The position numbers and the translations under genes are program-made. From Tunicatimonas pelagia (GTDB taxonomy: Bacteria > Bacteroidota > Bacteroidia > Cytophagales > Cyclobacteriaceae), in assembly GCF_030506325.1 (NCBI RefSeq), contig NZ_CP120683.1, forward strand, positions 3,547,001 to 3,611,000: DNA of 64,000 nt. Reading direction: 5' to 3'. Positions 1-8,749 of this stretch are shown piece after piece. Below the pieces are notes generated by a model. The model was not told the origin of the DNA and searched no databases. It was given only the letters and a program-made list of their open reading frames with translations. Positions within the stretch are counted from its first letter, which is position 1. Each line of letters starts with the position of its first letter.

Positions 1-1
1 T

Positions 2-448
2 CATTTGTTTGATAATAAGTTGGTTGAGCGAGGAGACCTTAGAGTAGCAGTAGTTTTAGATAAGCAGCCTACGCTAATTACGGCAAACTTCCGCATTAAT
101 GGTACTGTGCAGTTAGAGTGCGACCGTAGTTTAGAACCTTTCGACCATCCGTTGGCGATTGAGAAGATGATTATCTACCAGTATGGCGAGGCAGAAGAAG
201 AAGTTTCTGAAGATATTTATACAATCACTACCGGAACTCAACACATTAATATTGCTCATTTGCTGTACGAGTTTATTGGGTTAGCGTTACCCATGAAGCG
301 ACTGCACCCTTCGCTAGCTAAAGAAGAGGACCCTTGGGTAGAGGGTGAAATTATATTTAGCTCGGCAGCTGAAAAAGCTAATCAAGAAAATTCTGAAGAG
401 GAAGTCGATCCTCGCTGGCAGATATTACGTAATTTGAAAAATCAGTAG
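2..448 (+). CDS. DUF177 (YceD-like) protein, 5' end cut by window
   Basis: The frame is already open at base 2 and the only early start is a TTG at 5, so the gene almost certainly begins before the window. The product resembles the DUF177/YceD family, recognised by the GTVQLECDRSLEP-type central strand, a poorly conserved acidic stretch and the terminal DPRWQILRNLK motif that typically closes Bacteroidota members. The role of this family is not firmly settled; it is very often encoded directly before rpmF, as here (24 bp gap), and has been linked to ribosome or rRNA biogenesis. Bacteroidota homologues usually carry two or more Cys residues; none is visible in this part. Confidence 0.85.
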   Translation, partial: HLFDNKLVERGDLRVAVVLDKQPTLITANFRINGTVQLECDRSLEPFDHPLAIEKMIIYQYGEAEEEVSEDIYTITTGTQHINIAHLLYEFIGLALPMKRLHPSLAKEEDPWVEGEIIFSSAAEKANQENSEEEVDPRWQILRNLKNQ

Positions 449-472
449 AAATTTGTAAAAACAAAAAATAGT

Positions 473-664
473 ATGGCACATCCCAAACGGAAGATTTCCA
501 AATCAAGAAGAGATAAACGAAGAACCCACCTAGGTCTTACCCCCCGAAACATTGCAATTGACCCGACTACGGGCGAGCCTCATCTATTTCACCGAGCCCA
601 CTGGTACGAAGGTAAGCTTTACTACCGGGGCAAAGTAGTAATGGAGAAGGAAGACGTAGCGTAA
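473..664 (+). CDS. rpmF: 50S ribosomal protein L32
   Basis: This 63-residue, highly basic protein has the L32 signature [17 protein letters not shown] at the N-terminus, followed by a short linker and the [11 protein letters not shown] segment. It is a structural component of the large ribosomal subunit. The Cys ligands of the zinc-ribbon form are all missing (position equivalents read [10 protein letters not shown] and HRAHW), so this is a zinc-independent version. It lies between the DUF177 gene and plsX, 3 bp before plsX, the classic conserved order, which points to one transcript. Confidence 0.97.
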   Translation: MAHPKRKISKSRRDKRRTHLGLTPRNIAIDPTTGEPHLFHRAHWYEGKLYYRGKVVMEKEDVA

Positions 665-667
665 TTT

Positions 668-1627
668 ATGAGGATTGCGCTTGATGCAATGGGTGGCGAC
701 TCTGCACCCGAAACCTGTCTGGAAGGAGCTGCTCTCGCTATCCGCGAATTTTCTCAAGACGATTGCTTGGTATTAGTCGGGCAGCAAGAAATCATAAAAG
801 AACATCTGGCTCAGCACGAATTTCCCGAAGCAATGATAGAGGTTGTTCATGCCGATGAGGTAATCGGTATGCACGAGCACCCTACCAAAGCATTTAGCCA
901 GAAAAAGAAATCGAGTATCAGCATTGGTTTTCATCTTTTAAAAGAAGAGAAAATTGATGCTTTTTGCAGTGCGGGCAATACCGGGGCTATGTCAGTGGGG
1001 GCTATGTTCTCGGTAAAGCCCTGCGAAGGTGTGATTCGACCGGCACTGGTAGGGTTTGCCCCCCGCGAAGATGGCAGCTTCGGAGTACTGATTGATGTAG
1101 GAGCCAATGCCGATGTGAAGCCCGAAATTTTGGTGCAGTTTGGCGAAATTGGTTCGCTCTACGCTCAGTACGTTTTTGGCATCAATCAACCGAAGGTAGG
1201 CTTACTCAATTTGGGTGAAGAGGAGCAGAAAGGCACCGTGGTTACCCAAGCTGCGTATCAACTATTCAAAGAGAAAAATCAGATTCATTTCATTGGTAAT
1301 ATCGAGGGGCGAGATATTTTTCGCGATAAGGCCGACGTAATGGTCTGCAATGGCTACGTAGGTAATGTTGTGCTGAAAATGGCCGAATCTATCTACGACT
1401 TGTTAAAGCGCCGCAACTACCACGATCCATTTTTTGATAATTTAAATTATGAGGCCATCGGCGGAAGCCCTATTCTAGGCATAAATGGCAACGTAGTAAT
1501 CGGACACGGCTCTTCTAGCGCACTGGCCATAAAAAATATGATTATGCAAGCCTTCAACATGGCGAAGTCAGACATACATCATAAAATCCGAACTGCTTTT
1601 CAGGATCAGCTTTCTGATAAAAAATAA
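668..1627 (+). CDS. plsX: Phosphate acyltransferase PlsX
   Basis: PlsX makes acyl-phosphate from acyl-ACP, the first step of phospholipid synthesis by the PlsX/PlsY route, at the inner face of the membrane. The 319-residue protein starts with the family hallmark IALDAMGGD (residues 3-11) and carries the CSAGNTGA loop near residue 101, [10 protein letters not shown] near 146 and the C-terminal [13 protein letters not shown] motif. Length is normal for the family. It starts 3 bp after rpmF and ends 3 bp before fabH, so it is co-transcribed with both. Confidence 0.97.
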   Translation: MRIALDAMGGDSAPETCLEGAALAIREFSQDDCLVLVGQQEIIKEHLAQHEFPEAMIEVVHADEVIGMHEHPTKAFSQKKKSSISIGFHLLKEEKIDAFCSAGNTGAMSVGAMFSVKPCEGVIRPALVGFAPREDGSFGVLIDVGANADVKPEILVQFGEIGSLYAQYVFGINQPKVGLLNLGEEEQKGTVVTQAAYQLFKEKNQIHFIGNIEGRDIFRDKADVMVCNGYVGNVVLKMAESIYDLLKRRNYHDPFFDNLNYEAIGGSPILGINGNVVIGHGSSSALAIKNMIMQAFNMAKSDIHHKIRTAFQDQLSDKK

Positions 1628-1630
1628 CGT

Positions 1631-2629
1631 ATGAGTACACGCAAAGCCGTAATTACGGGAGTCGGCGGATATGTTCCGAAAGACGTTCTATCCAACCATG
1701 ATATTGAAAAAATGGTGGATACTTCTGATGAATGGATTGTAACCCGCACTGGTATTAAAGAACGCCGTATTTTGCGGGGAAAAGACCAGGGAACATCCGT
1801 GATGGGCACAGAAGCAGCAAAAGAGGTGTTGAGAAAAACGGATACTGATCCGGCAGAGGTTGAACTGATTATTTGCGCGACTACTACCCCCGATATGATT
1901 TTTCCGGCTACGGCCAATCTCATTGCCGATAAAATAGGAGCAATCAACTCGTTCGGTTACGATTTGCAGGCTGCCTGTTCAGGGTTTTTATACGCGCTAA
2001 CTACCGCTACGCAATTTATAGAGGCGGGAAAGTATCAAAAAGTATTGGTGGTTGGAGCCGATAAGATGTCGTCGATCATTAACTACGAAGATCGAGCCAC
2101 CTGCATCATCTTCGGTGACGGAGCTGGAGCGGTGATGCTGGAGGCTACCGAAGAACCTTATGGTGTCATCGATTCTATTCTTCGATCCGACGGGTCGGGT
2201 GCCCAGCATTTACACCTGAAAGCCGGAGGAAGTCGCCGCCCCGCTACTATTGAAACGGTTATGGCGAAAGAGCATTTCGTGTACCAAGAGGGAGGGGCAG
2301 TGTTTAAATACGCTGTAAAACACATGGCCAATGTAGCAGCAACCATCATGGAACGTAACCAGCTCTCATCAGAGAATGTAGCTTGGCTAGTACCTCATCA
2401 AGCTAACAAACGTATTATTGACGCTACTGCTAATCGGATGGGACTAGACCAAGAACGGGTGATGTACACCATCCATAAATACGGTAATACCACCAGTGCT
2501 ACCATACCGCTCAACCTGTGGGAATATGAGTCGCAACTAAAGCAAGGGGATAACTTAGTGTTGGCTGCCTTTGGCGGCGGATTTACCTGGGGAGCTACTT
2601 ACCTAAAGTGGGGTTACAATGGAAGCTAA
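1631..2629 (+). CDS. fabH: 3-oxoacyl-ACP synthase III (KAS III)
   Basis: FabH condenses acetyl-CoA or a branched acyl-CoA with malonyl-ACP to start fatty acid synthesis. The 332-residue protein shows the full Cys-His-Asn triad: C116 in [10 protein letters not shown], His in VPHQANKRI and Asn in [11 protein letters not shown]. The N-terminal [19 protein letters not shown] block is also typical. It follows plsX by 3 bp. In Bacteroidota this enzyme usually accepts branched primers, giving iso fatty acids; that substrate choice is inferred from the lineage, not read from the sequence. Confidence 0.97.
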   Translation: MSTRKAVITGVGGYVPKDVLSNHDIEKMVDTSDEWIVTRTGIKERRILRGKDQGTSVMGTEAAKEVLRKTDTDPAEVELIICATTTPDMIFPATANLIADKIGAINSFGYDLQAACSGFLYALTTATQFIEAGKYQKVLVVGADKMSSIINYEDRATCIIFGDGAGAVMLEATEEPYGVIDSILRSDGSGAQHLHLKAGGSRRPATIETVMAKEHFVYQEGGAVFKYAVKHMANVAATIMERNQLSSENVAWLVPHQANKRIIDATANRMGLDQERVMYTIHKYGNTTSATIPLNLWEYESQLKQGDNLVLAAFGGGFTWGATYLKWGYNGS

Positions 2630-2691
2630 GGTTTATCAAACCTTTTGATTAATTTTTTACTTATTTACTAACACATAACCGATAATCCTAT

Positions 2692-3255
2692 ATGGCAACC
2701 ACCGCAGATTTTCGCAATGGCCTCTGCATTGAGTATAATAATGACCTTTACACCATTGTTGAATTTCAGCACGTGAAGCCCGGAAAAGGTCCCGCTTTTG
2801 TGCGGACAAAACTCAAAAGCATCCGTACTGGCAAAGTATTGGAGAATACCTTCAACTCGGGAGTAAAAGTTACTACCGCACGTATTGAACGCCGTCCTCA
2901 CCAATTTATCTACAAAGATGATATGGGATACCACTTTATGGACAGCAATACCTTTGAGCAGATAGTGATTCAAGAAGAACTAATTGATGCCCCGGAATTT
3001 ATCTCCGATGGGCAGGAGGTGGATGTAATTGTTCACGACGAGACCGAAACCATACTAGGCTGCGAACTGCCCCCTTTTGTAGAGCTAACCATTACCTACA
3101 CTGAGCCAGGTGTAAAAGGCGACACCGCTACTAATGCTACTAAGCCTGCCGAATTAGAAACTGGGGCTACTATTCAAGTGCCGCTGTTTATCAACCAAGA
3201 CGAAAAAATAAAAGTAGATACACGTACTAAATCCTATTCTGAACGGGTAAAATAA
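2692..3255 (+). CDS. efp: Translation elongation factor P
   Basis: EF-P relieves ribosome stalling at polyproline runs. The 187-residue protein has the three-domain EF-P pattern: the N-terminal KOW-like domain with the tip loop [15 protein letters not shown], where K32 is the position modified in many bacteria, the central OB domain with the [12 protein letters not shown] region, and the C-terminal OB domain ending with [11 protein letters not shown]. It lies 62 bp after fabH and 5 bp before accB, an order common in this phylum. The lysine-modifying enzymes are not in the window. Confidence 0.97.
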   Translation: MATTADFRNGLCIEYNNDLYTIVEFQHVKPGKGPAFVRTKLKSIRTGKVLENTFNSGVKVTTARIERRPHQFIYKDDMGYHFMDSNTFEQIVIQEELIDAPEFISDGQEVDVIVHDETETILGCELPPFVELTITYTEPGVKGDTATNATKPAELETGATIQVPLFINQDEKIKVDTRTKSYSERVK

Positions 3256-3260
3256 CCACC

Positions 3261-3788
3261 ATGAAAATCAGTGAAATTCGCAACCTTCTCGACTTTATTG
3301 CCAAGGCTGGTTTAGATGAAGTAGAGCTAGAAACCGACGACATTAAGTTAAAAATCAAGAAAAATAGTTCGCCGGAGGTTCACCAAAGTATCATTCATTC
3401 TCCGGGCGTTCCTTCCATGCCCAGCGATGCTACCGGATTAGTGGCGATCCCTTCCCAACCAACTTCACCTTCAGCCACTACGCCAAGTTCTACTTCTCCC
3501 TCAGAAGAAGAGATAAAAGAATCAACGGGGTCAGAAGACAAGAGCAATTACGTTGCAATTAAGTCTCCCATGATTGGTACTTTCTACAAGTCACCCAATC
3601 CTGAGTCGGGTCCTTTTGTGCAGGTAGGAGATAGAATTTCTAAAGGACAGGCGGTCTGTATTATTGAGGCTATGAAGTTATTTAATGAAATTGAAGCCGA
3701 ACAAGCCGGCACTATCGTAGAGGTGCTAGTAGAAGATTCATCTCCGGTTGAGTTCGATCAGCCACTATTTTTGATTGATCCGGCCTAA
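3261..3788 (+). CDS. accB: Acetyl-CoA carboxylase biotin carboxyl carrier protein
   Basis: AccB carries the biotin that shuttles CO2 between biotin carboxylase and carboxyltransferase. The 175-residue protein has the short N-terminal helix region (ISEIRNLLDFIAKAGLDEVE), a Pro/Ser/Thr-rich linker (about residues 50-90) and a C-terminal biotinyl domain with the EAMKLF motif, the attachment lysine being K139. accB and accC normally form one operon; here the two are separated by about 1.3 kb that holds an IS630-family element, so accC expression may now depend on readthrough or a new promoter. Confidence 0.97.
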   Translation: MKISEIRNLLDFIAKAGLDEVELETDDIKLKIKKNSSPEVHQSIIHSPGVPSMPSDATGLVAIPSQPTSPSATTPSSTSPSEEEIKESTGSEDKSNYVAIKSPMIGTFYKSPNPESGPFVQVGDRISKGQAVCIIEAMKLFNEIEAEQAGTIVEVLVEDSSPVEFDQPLFLIDPA

Positions 3789-3795
3789 CAATATT

Positions 3796-3810
3796 GTGTT
3801 TTAGTGTTAG
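3796..3810 (+). repeat. Left arm of a 15-bp intergenic inverted repeat
   Basis: GTGTTTTAGTGTTAG here is the exact reverse complement of the 15 bases at 5062-5076. The two arms lie in the accB-accC gap and are now separated by the IS630-family element. Without the insertion they would be roughly 60 bp apart. Confidence 0.7.
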
Positions 3811-3911
3811 AGTGCGCTAGTGATATTACTGAACTTTGCGCTAAGTAACAAAACATTAGTACACTGTGTAAAAAGTGATTATACATTTATATATTGCCTT
3901 CAAAAAGGGAG

Positions 3912-4373
3912 ATGAAAAAGGATCACTTAAGATTATCAGATTCAGACAGAGACTACCTACAAACCCTTTTGTCAAAAGGTAGTCTGAAAGTACGTAAGCA
4001 AAAGCGGGCCTTGGCTTTATTGGAACTGGATAAGCATAAGACCTATCAGGAAGTCTCTCAGCTAGTTGAGGTAAGTTACGTAACCCTATCAGGGTGGGCA
4101 AAGAAATATAAAGCTGGTGGATTGACTTTTTTAGATGATCAACCGCGTTCAGGTCGTCCGGTAGGGTTGAGTGGTGAGGATCGGGCAAAGATCACCGCTC
4201 TTGCCTGTAGTACTCCCCCGGAAGGGTATGCCCGGTGGAGTCTGCGCCTGTTAGCTGATAAGGCGGTCGAGCTAGAGATTGTTGAGGCTATTTCCTTTAA
4301 ACAGGTGGGCATTCTTTTAAAAAAAATGAGCTACAACCCCACCGGAAAAGACAGTGGTGTATTGGAAGAATAA
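3912..4373 (+). CDS. IS630 transposase, N-terminal (helix-turn-helix) part
   Basis: This frame encodes the DNA-binding half: two winged-helix/HTH segments, the first with QEVSQLVEVSYVTLSGWAKKY and the second in GYARWSLRLLADKAVELEIV. I chose the ATG at 3912; an in-frame TTG at 3894 would add six residues. After the run of eight A residues (4319-4326) the frame drifts into unrelated sequence (SYNPTGKDSGVLEE) and stops, while the -1 frame continues with the family pattern KKNELQPHRKRQWCI. So the frame is best read as the upstream part of one frameshifted protein that continues to 5035. Confidence 0.88.
   Translation: MKKDHLRLSDSDRDYLQTLLSKGSLKVRKQKRALALLELDKHKTYQEVSQLVEVSYVTLSGWAKKYKAGGLTFLDDQPRSGRPVGLSGEDRAKITALACSTPPEGYARWSLRLLADKAVELEIVEAISFKQVGILLKKMSYNPTGKDSGVLEE
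4316..4325 (+). other. -1 programmed frameshift site in the transposase
   Basis: In the zero frame the codons read T TTA AAA AAA, which holds two overlapping canonical slippery heptamers (T TTA AAA and A AAA AAA). Slipping back one base here joins the HTH frame to the DDE frame with no stop between, and restores the family-like sequence LKKNELQPHRK. A stimulatory structure downstream was not worked out. Confidence 0.75.
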
Positions 4374-5035
4374 CGGCCGAGTTTATCGCCCGATTGGAAA
4401 TAATCCTGCGGCTCTATGTACTGCCTTACGATGAGCAATACCCTGTTATCTGTTTTGATGAGCGGCCTTGCTTTTTGATTGGCGATACTGTTGAGGGGTT
4501 GGACATGCAAGCAGGACAAGTGGCCAAAGAGAACTATGCTTACAGCAAGCACGGGTCTTGCTGTGTATTGGCCGCTATAGAGCCGTTAACTGGGCAACGA
4601 TTTGCCCACATTAGAGTCAAGAGAAGGAAACAAGAATTTGCCCTTTTCATGCAAGAACTCGTTCAGCACTATCCAAAAGCAAAGCGCTTACGGATTGTGT
4701 TAGATAATTTGAACACCCATGGCTACCATTCATTCTATGAAGTCTTTGATGCAGAAACGGCTGCGTTGCTAACACAAAAAGTTGAATTTATTTTTACGCC
4801 TAAAAATGCATCATGGCTGAATATGATAGAAATAGAATTTTCTGTGTTATCCAGGCAATGTTTGAACCGACGCATTCCTTGTATCAAAAAACTGGAAAAA
4901 CAGGTGTTAACTTTTTTCAAAGAACGTTCTGGAAAGGGTATTAAAATTAATTGGCAATTTACCCAAGAGCAGGCTCGGCAAAAGTTGAATAGAAGATATT
5001 CCGAAGTGAATGCTAGTAATACGAAATATAAGTAA
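4319..5035 (+). CDS. IS630 transposase, DDE catalytic part (reached by -1 frameshift)
   Basis: This frame carries the RNase H-like catalytic domain of IS630 transposases. The three acidic residues are visible: D in PVICFDERP, D in RIVLDNLNTHG, and E in NASWLNMIEIEFSVL. No good start codon lies at its head, and it is open back through the slippery site, which supports synthesis by frameshifting from the upstream frame. An independent start near 4394 is possible but would lack the DNA-binding domain. It ends 15 bp before the right inverted repeat. Confidence 0.88.
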   Translation, partial: KKNELQPHRKRQWCIGRITAEFIARLEIILRLYVLPYDEQYPVICFDERPCFLIGDTVEGLDMQAGQVAKENYAYSKHGSCCVLAAIEPLTGQRFAHIRVKRRKQEFALFMQELVQHYPKAKRLRIVLDNLNTHGYHSFYEVFDAETAALLTQKVEFIFTPKNASWLNMIEIEFSVLSRQCLNRRIPCIKKLEKQVLTFFKERSGKGIKINWQFTQEQARQKLNRRYSEVNASNTKYK

Positions 5036-5061
5036 ATCTTTTACACAGTGTAATTAGTACC

Positions 5062-5076
5062 CTAACACTAAAACAC
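5062..5076 (-). repeat. Right arm of the 15-bp intergenic inverted repeat
   Basis: CTAACACTAAAACAC is the exact reverse complement of 3796-3810. Related tracts of alternating ACACT/AGTGT occur at 44303-44316 and 52148-52190, so this belongs to a loosely conserved intergenic repeat class. Confidence 0.65.
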
Positions 5077-5092
5077 TTTAACACTCTACTGC

Positions 5093-6454
5093 ATGTTTAA
5101 AAAAATTCTTATTGCCAACCGAGGTGAAATTGCACTACGGGTTATTCGCAGTTGTCGCGAAATGGGTATTAGCACGGTAGCAGTATATTCTACTGCTGAT
5201 AAAGATAGCTTGCACGTACGCTTTGCCGACGAGGCTGTTTGCATTGGTCCCCCTGCTAGTGGTTCTTCTTACCTAAGTATCCCTAATCTTATTGCTGCGG
5301 CTGAAATAACCAATGCCGACGCCATTCACCCGGGCTACGGTTTTCTATCGGAGAATGCAGAGTTCTCTCGAGTATGCGAGGAGTACGGCATCAAATTTAT
5401 TGGTGCTTCTCCCAAAATGATTGGTAAGATGGGAGACAAAGCTACCGCTAAAGCCACCATGCAAGAAGCTGGGGTACCTACCGTCCCTGGTTCAGACGGA
5501 TTGCTGGACAGTATTGAGCAAGGACTCAAGATTGCCGATGAAATTGGCTATCCGGTTATATTGAAAGCTACCGCGGGTGGTGGAGGAAAAGGAATGCGGA
5601 TTGTTCAGGGTAAGAGTGGATTTAAAAAGGCGTGGGATGATGCCCGCCGTGAATCGGGCGCCTCGTTCGGTAACGATGCACTCTATCTAGAGAAATTTGT
5701 AGAAGAACCTCGCCACATTGAGATTCAGATTGTGGGCGATCAGCGAGGTAGAGCCTGTCACCTTTCGGAGCGAGATTGTTCTATTCAGCGTCGTCATCAG
5801 AAGCTACTGGAGGAAACCCCTTCGCCTTTCATGACCGATGAGCTACGACAGAAAATGGGACAAGCGGCCATTAAAGGAGCGGAAGCTATCGGCTACGAAG
5901 GGGCCGGAACCATTGAATTTCTGGTAGACAAGCACCGGAACTTCTACTTTATGGAGATGAATACCCGTATTCAAGTAGAGCATCCTATTACGGAAGAGGT
6001 AACTAGCTTTGATCTAATTAAGGAGCAAATTAAGGTGGCGGCGGGTATCGAGCTTTCGGGTAAGAATTATTACCCCATGCTACACGCCATTGAATGCCGA
6101 ATTAATGCTGAAGACCCAGCAAATGGTTTTCGGCCTAGCCCCGGTAGAATTACCAACCTACACATGCCCGGTGGACACGGAGTGCGGATCGATAGCCATA
6201 TTTACGCCGGCTACAGCATCCCTCCCAATTACGATTCTATGATCGCCAAGGTGATTGTTAGCGGTCAGACCCGCTTAGAGGCCATTACCCGCATGAAGCG
6301 AGCGTTGAGTGAATTTGTGATTGAAGGCATTAAAACCACCATTCCGTTCCACATAAAACTGATGGATGACCCTCAGTTTCAGGAAGGCAACTTCACGACT
6401 GCCTTTATGAATACTTTTGATTTATCGGACATAAAGGAGTACGAGATAATTTAA
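5093..6454 (+). CDS. accC: Acetyl-CoA carboxylase biotin carboxylase subunit
   Basis: AccC carboxylates biotin on AccB using ATP and bicarbonate. The 453-residue protein has the N-terminal [18 protein letters not shown] motif, the glycine-rich ATP loop [14 protein letters not shown], the [10 protein letters not shown] segment and the catalytic [15 protein letters not shown] block. Length and motifs are normal. Its natural partner accB lies upstream across the IS630 element. The intergenic bases 5051-5092 hold no clear promoter, so transcription through the element, or an outward promoter at its right end, is the likely route. Confidence 0.97.
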   Translation: MFKKILIANRGEIALRVIRSCREMGISTVAVYSTADKDSLHVRFADEAVCIGPPASGSSYLSIPNLIAAAEITNADAIHPGYGFLSENAEFSRVCEEYGIKFIGASPKMIGKMGDKATAKATMQEAGVPTVPGSDGLLDSIEQGLKIADEIGYPVILKATAGGGGKGMRIVQGKSGFKKAWDDARRESGASFGNDALYLEKFVEEPRHIEIQIVGDQRGRACHLSERDCSIQRRHQKLLEETPSPFMTDELRQKMGQAAIKGAEAIGYEGAGTIEFLVDKHRNFYFMEMNTRIQVEHPITEEVTSFDLIKEQIKVAAGIELSGKNYYPMLHAIECRINAEDPANGFRPSPGRITNLHMPGGHGVRIDSHIYAGYSIPPNYDSMIAKVIVSGQTRLEAITRMKRALSEFVIEGIKTTIPFHIKLMDDPQFQEGNFTTAFMNTFDLSDIKEYEII

Positions 6455-6491
6455 TGAGTAATGATTAATGGGACGATTCGTCATTACTCAT
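6454..6491. terminator. Hairpin between convergent genes, likely bidirectional terminator
   Basis: ATGAGTAATGA (6454-6464) pairs perfectly with TCATTACTCAT (6481-6491) across a 16-base loop. It starts on the accC stop codon and lies in the 50-bp gap between convergent accC and the exonuclease gene. No long T tract follows. The AATGATTAATGA wording recurs at 20411-20440. Confidence 0.55.
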
Positions 6492-6504
6492 CAATCATTA
6501 ATCA

Positions 6505-7104
6505 TTAAACATAACCCAGGTAGGCTAGTCGCTGGTAAATTTCCAGGCAAACCCAGGCATCGGTGGCAGCGTAGCGCAGTTGGGGTTCAGTCAGTTGGGG
6601 GTTCTCCCAATTAGAGGTCTGTTGCGCTTTAGAAACCCGAAATCCTAAGAAAATGCCCGTTAGTTTTCGCACTCCGGCGTGATTGACATCCAATCGCTTG
6701 GCAGCATCATTAAGATCAAGTACGTTATCAGGATTGAATGCAAGATGATGCTTAGCACAGAGTTTCCGCAAATCTTTAAGGTCATCTTTAATACTGATTC
6801 CTACTTTTTTGATGAGCGGATCGGCAAAAAAATTGGTGAAGGCCGGACTGATTCCGGTATAGTTTAGGCGAATCAGGTAGGTTGTATCAGGGATGGAGAG
6901 CTGCAACAAAGAAGTGTCGTAGTACACGCCTCGCTTAAACGCCGGACGGGCTTCGGTGTCAAAACCCACTACCGAATGTTCTTTCAGCTCCTCAAACACG
7001 TCCTCCTGCTTATCCGGGTCAGTGACCAGCACAATCTTTCCTTCGTACTTACGAAGCGGTAGTTCGTTAATCTCTTCTTTGGTAATATGCTTAGGAAACA
7101 TCAT
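6505..7104 (-). CDS. DEDDy 3'-5' exonuclease (RNase D/Rrp6-like domain)
   Basis: The 199-residue protein is a single 3'-5' exonuclease domain. The acidic metal ligands can be seen as D and E in VGFDTEA, D in ISIKDDLKDL and the YxxxD motif in YAATDAWVCLEIY, which makes it a DEDDy enzyme. It lacks the HRDC domains of true RNase D, so it is a short stand-alone form; the substrate (RNA or DNA) cannot be told from sequence. Its ATG overlaps the stop of the NhaC gene as ATGA, showing translational coupling. Confidence 0.9.
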   Translation of the reverse strand: MMFPKHITKEEINELPLRKYEGKIVLVTDPDKQEDVFEELKEHSVVGFDTEARPAFKRGVYYDTSLLQLSIPDTTYLIRLNYTGISPAFTNFFADPLIKKVGISIKDDLKDLRKLCAKHHLAFNPDNVLDLNDAAKRLDVNHAGVRKLTGIFLGFRVSKAQQTSNWENPQLTEPQLRYAATDAWVCLEIYQRLAYLGYV

Positions 7105-8366
7105 GCCGCAACAGTTTCTTGATCCGCTTCTTCCAACTCACCGGGTTGATAGCGGGCTATTTTGAAGTTTAAAAATCCGAAAAGAATGGTCATTATCGGA
7201 CTGAGAATGCAGAAAAAAGCAAATGGGGCGTAAGACAGCGTGGCCACCCCCAACACGGCCGCTTGAGTAGCTCCGCAGGTATTCCAGGGGATGAGCACCG
7301 AGGTTACCGTACCCGAATCTTCTAGCGTTCGGCTGAGTACTCGGGGTTTTAGCCCGCGCTCGCGGTAGGTTTGAGAGAACATCCGTCCGGGCACGACAAT
7401 AGCTAGGTACTGATCTGAAGCGGTAACGTTAAAGAAGATAGAGGTAAAGGCGGTAGAAGCAATGAGTGAGCCAGTGGAGTTAGCAAATTGAATGATGGAC
7501 TGCGTAATTCGCTTCAGCATCCCCGCCGACTCCATTACCCCTCCGAAAATCATAGCACAGATAATCAGCCAAATAGTGTTCAGCATACCGGCCATGCCTC
7601 CGGTAGATAGCAGGCCATTCACCATTTCGTTTTCTGTAGTCACGCTGATAGCGGTGTACATTGCCTTCATTACAGCGGTGTAGGTACCTAGTAACCCGCT
7701 TTGCCCACTAATTTGAGCAATGGCTTGAGGCTGAAAGATAACGGCGAACAACCCTCCTAACAACGTTCCAGCTAATAAGGCGGGTAGCGCAGGCACCTTC
7801 TTAATAATCATACCAATAACGACTACCGGTACAATGAAGAGCAATCCGTTGATGTTAAACGCATTATCCAGAGCCAATAAAACTTCTTGCGTTCCACTAT
7901 CAGTCATAGTATTGTCTGCCGTGAAGCCCATGACTAAAAATATGATAAGAGCAATAGTGATAGAGGGAATGGTGGTGTAGGTCATGTAGCGGATGTGGGT
8001 GAACAAATCCGTGCCAGCCATTGCGGGAGCTAGGTTGGTGGTATCCGATAGGGGTGACATTTTATCGCCAAAGTAGGCTCCTGAAATAATCGCCCCGCCA
8101 ATTACACCCGGAGATAAACCCAGCGTAGTGCCAATACCCAGCAGGGCGATTCCGACCGTAGCCACAGTTGACCAACTACTGCCCGTCGCTACCGATACTA
8201 CGGCGCAGACAATGCAGGCGGCAAACAGAAAGATGGTGGGGTTCAGAATCTGTAAGCCGTAATAGATCATAGCTGGGACAATACCACTCAGCATCCAAGT
8301 GCCCGCCAGCGAGCCAATCAGTAGCAGAATCAGCATAGCCGACATGGCAGAACTGATGCTTTTCAC
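7101..8366 (-). CDS. nhaC: NhaC-family Na+/H+ antiporter, N-terminus lost by frameshift
   Basis: The product (421 residues from a GTG) matches the NhaC family: many membrane spans, GGAIISGAYFGDKMSPLSDTTNLAPA and VLIPWNTCGATQAAVLGV motifs. NhaC exchanges Na+ for H+ at the inner membrane. Family members usually start about 70 residues earlier. The missing part is present just upstream in another frame (8447-8572), and reading across restores the family pattern GPNQIAL-like, so a small deletion near 8460-8470 has broken the gene. The shortened frame may still be translated but would lack the first membrane segments; a sequencing error is the alternative. Confidence 0.85.
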   Translation of the reverse strand: MKSISSAMSAMLILLLIGSLAGTWMLSGIVPAMIYYGLQILNPTIFLFAACIVCAVVSVATGSSWSTVATVGIALLGIGTTLGLSPGVIGGAIISGAYFGDKMSPLSDTTNLAPAMAGTDLFTHIRYMTYTTIPSITIALIIFLVMGFTADNTMTDSGTQEVLLALDNAFNINGLLFIVPVVVIGMIIKKVPALPALLAGTLLGGLFAVIFQPQAIAQISGQSGLLGTYTAVMKAMYTAISVTTENEMVNGLLSTGGMAGMLNTIWLIICAMIFGGVMESAGMLKRITQSIIQFANSTGSLIASTAFTSIFFNVTASDQYLAIVVPGRMFSQTYRERGLKPRVLSRTLEDSGTVTSVLIPWNTCGATQAAVLGVATLSYAPFAFFCILSPIMTILFGFLNFKIARYQPGELEEADQETVAA

Positions 8367-8446
8367 AATACCATCGCGTAGGCTATGCCAAGCAATACCT
8401 GTTCGTAAGGCGATGAGCGCGGCTACTGCTGCCGAAATAATTAGAG

Positions 8447-8572
8447 CTATTTGGTTGGGTAAGTAGAATCGCTATCGTACACGTACACGTTTACTGCCAA
8501 CAAAGGAAGCAGAAAAGCAATCGGAATGGCGGATTCGGTTAGGGTAGGTGCGCGTCTTATATCAGAAGGCAT
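8447..8572 (-). pseudogene. Detached N-terminal fragment of the NhaC gene
   Basis: From the ATG at 8572 the frame reads MPSDIRRAPTLTESAIPIAF, then LLPLLAVNVYVYDSDSTYPTK and a TAG. This is the expected NhaC start with its first membrane span. Just before the stop, the other frame takes over with PNQIALIISAAVAALIALRTG, continuing into the main reading frame. The two parts together give the normal antiporter length. Confidence 0.8.
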
Positions 8573-8749
8573 CAACTAATTCTTTGGTACAAACGCCTAA
8601 AATACTAAAAAGTGGGGAATGAAGAGGGTGGTTTGTTAAATGAGTTAGTATTTTTACGAGTGTCGCTATACTAAACGGTTCTAGGTGATTTCATGTGGTG
8701 CTGAACTGAGGTTTGATAGTTCCAAAGACGAATAAGATCATCTTTTTAA

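Larger units (their letters stand above)
3862..5050 (+). mobile_element. IS630-family insertion sequence, complete
   Basis: The element is 1189 bp with matching ends: CACTGTGTAAAAAG at 3862 and, in reverse complement, CACTGTGTAAAAG at 5050. It is flanked on both sides by TA (3860-3861 and 5051-5052), as expected for an IS630/Tc1-mariner element that targets and duplicates TA. Inside is one transposase split over two frames with a slippery site at the join. Both ends and the gene look intact, so it is probably recent and possibly active. It sits in the 1.3-kb gap between accB and accC, in the same direction as the operon. Confidence 0.92.

Noticed and set aside
1606-1947. Minus-strand 113-codon frame under the start of fabH
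   Set aside because: It lies fully under the plsX-fabH junction, whose coding sense is certain; it is a shadow frame.
4394-5035. The second IS630 frame as an independent gene with its own start
   Set aside because: The upstream codons in the same frame back to the slippery site match the family, and a start at 4394 would drop them. Frameshift synthesis explains both frames.
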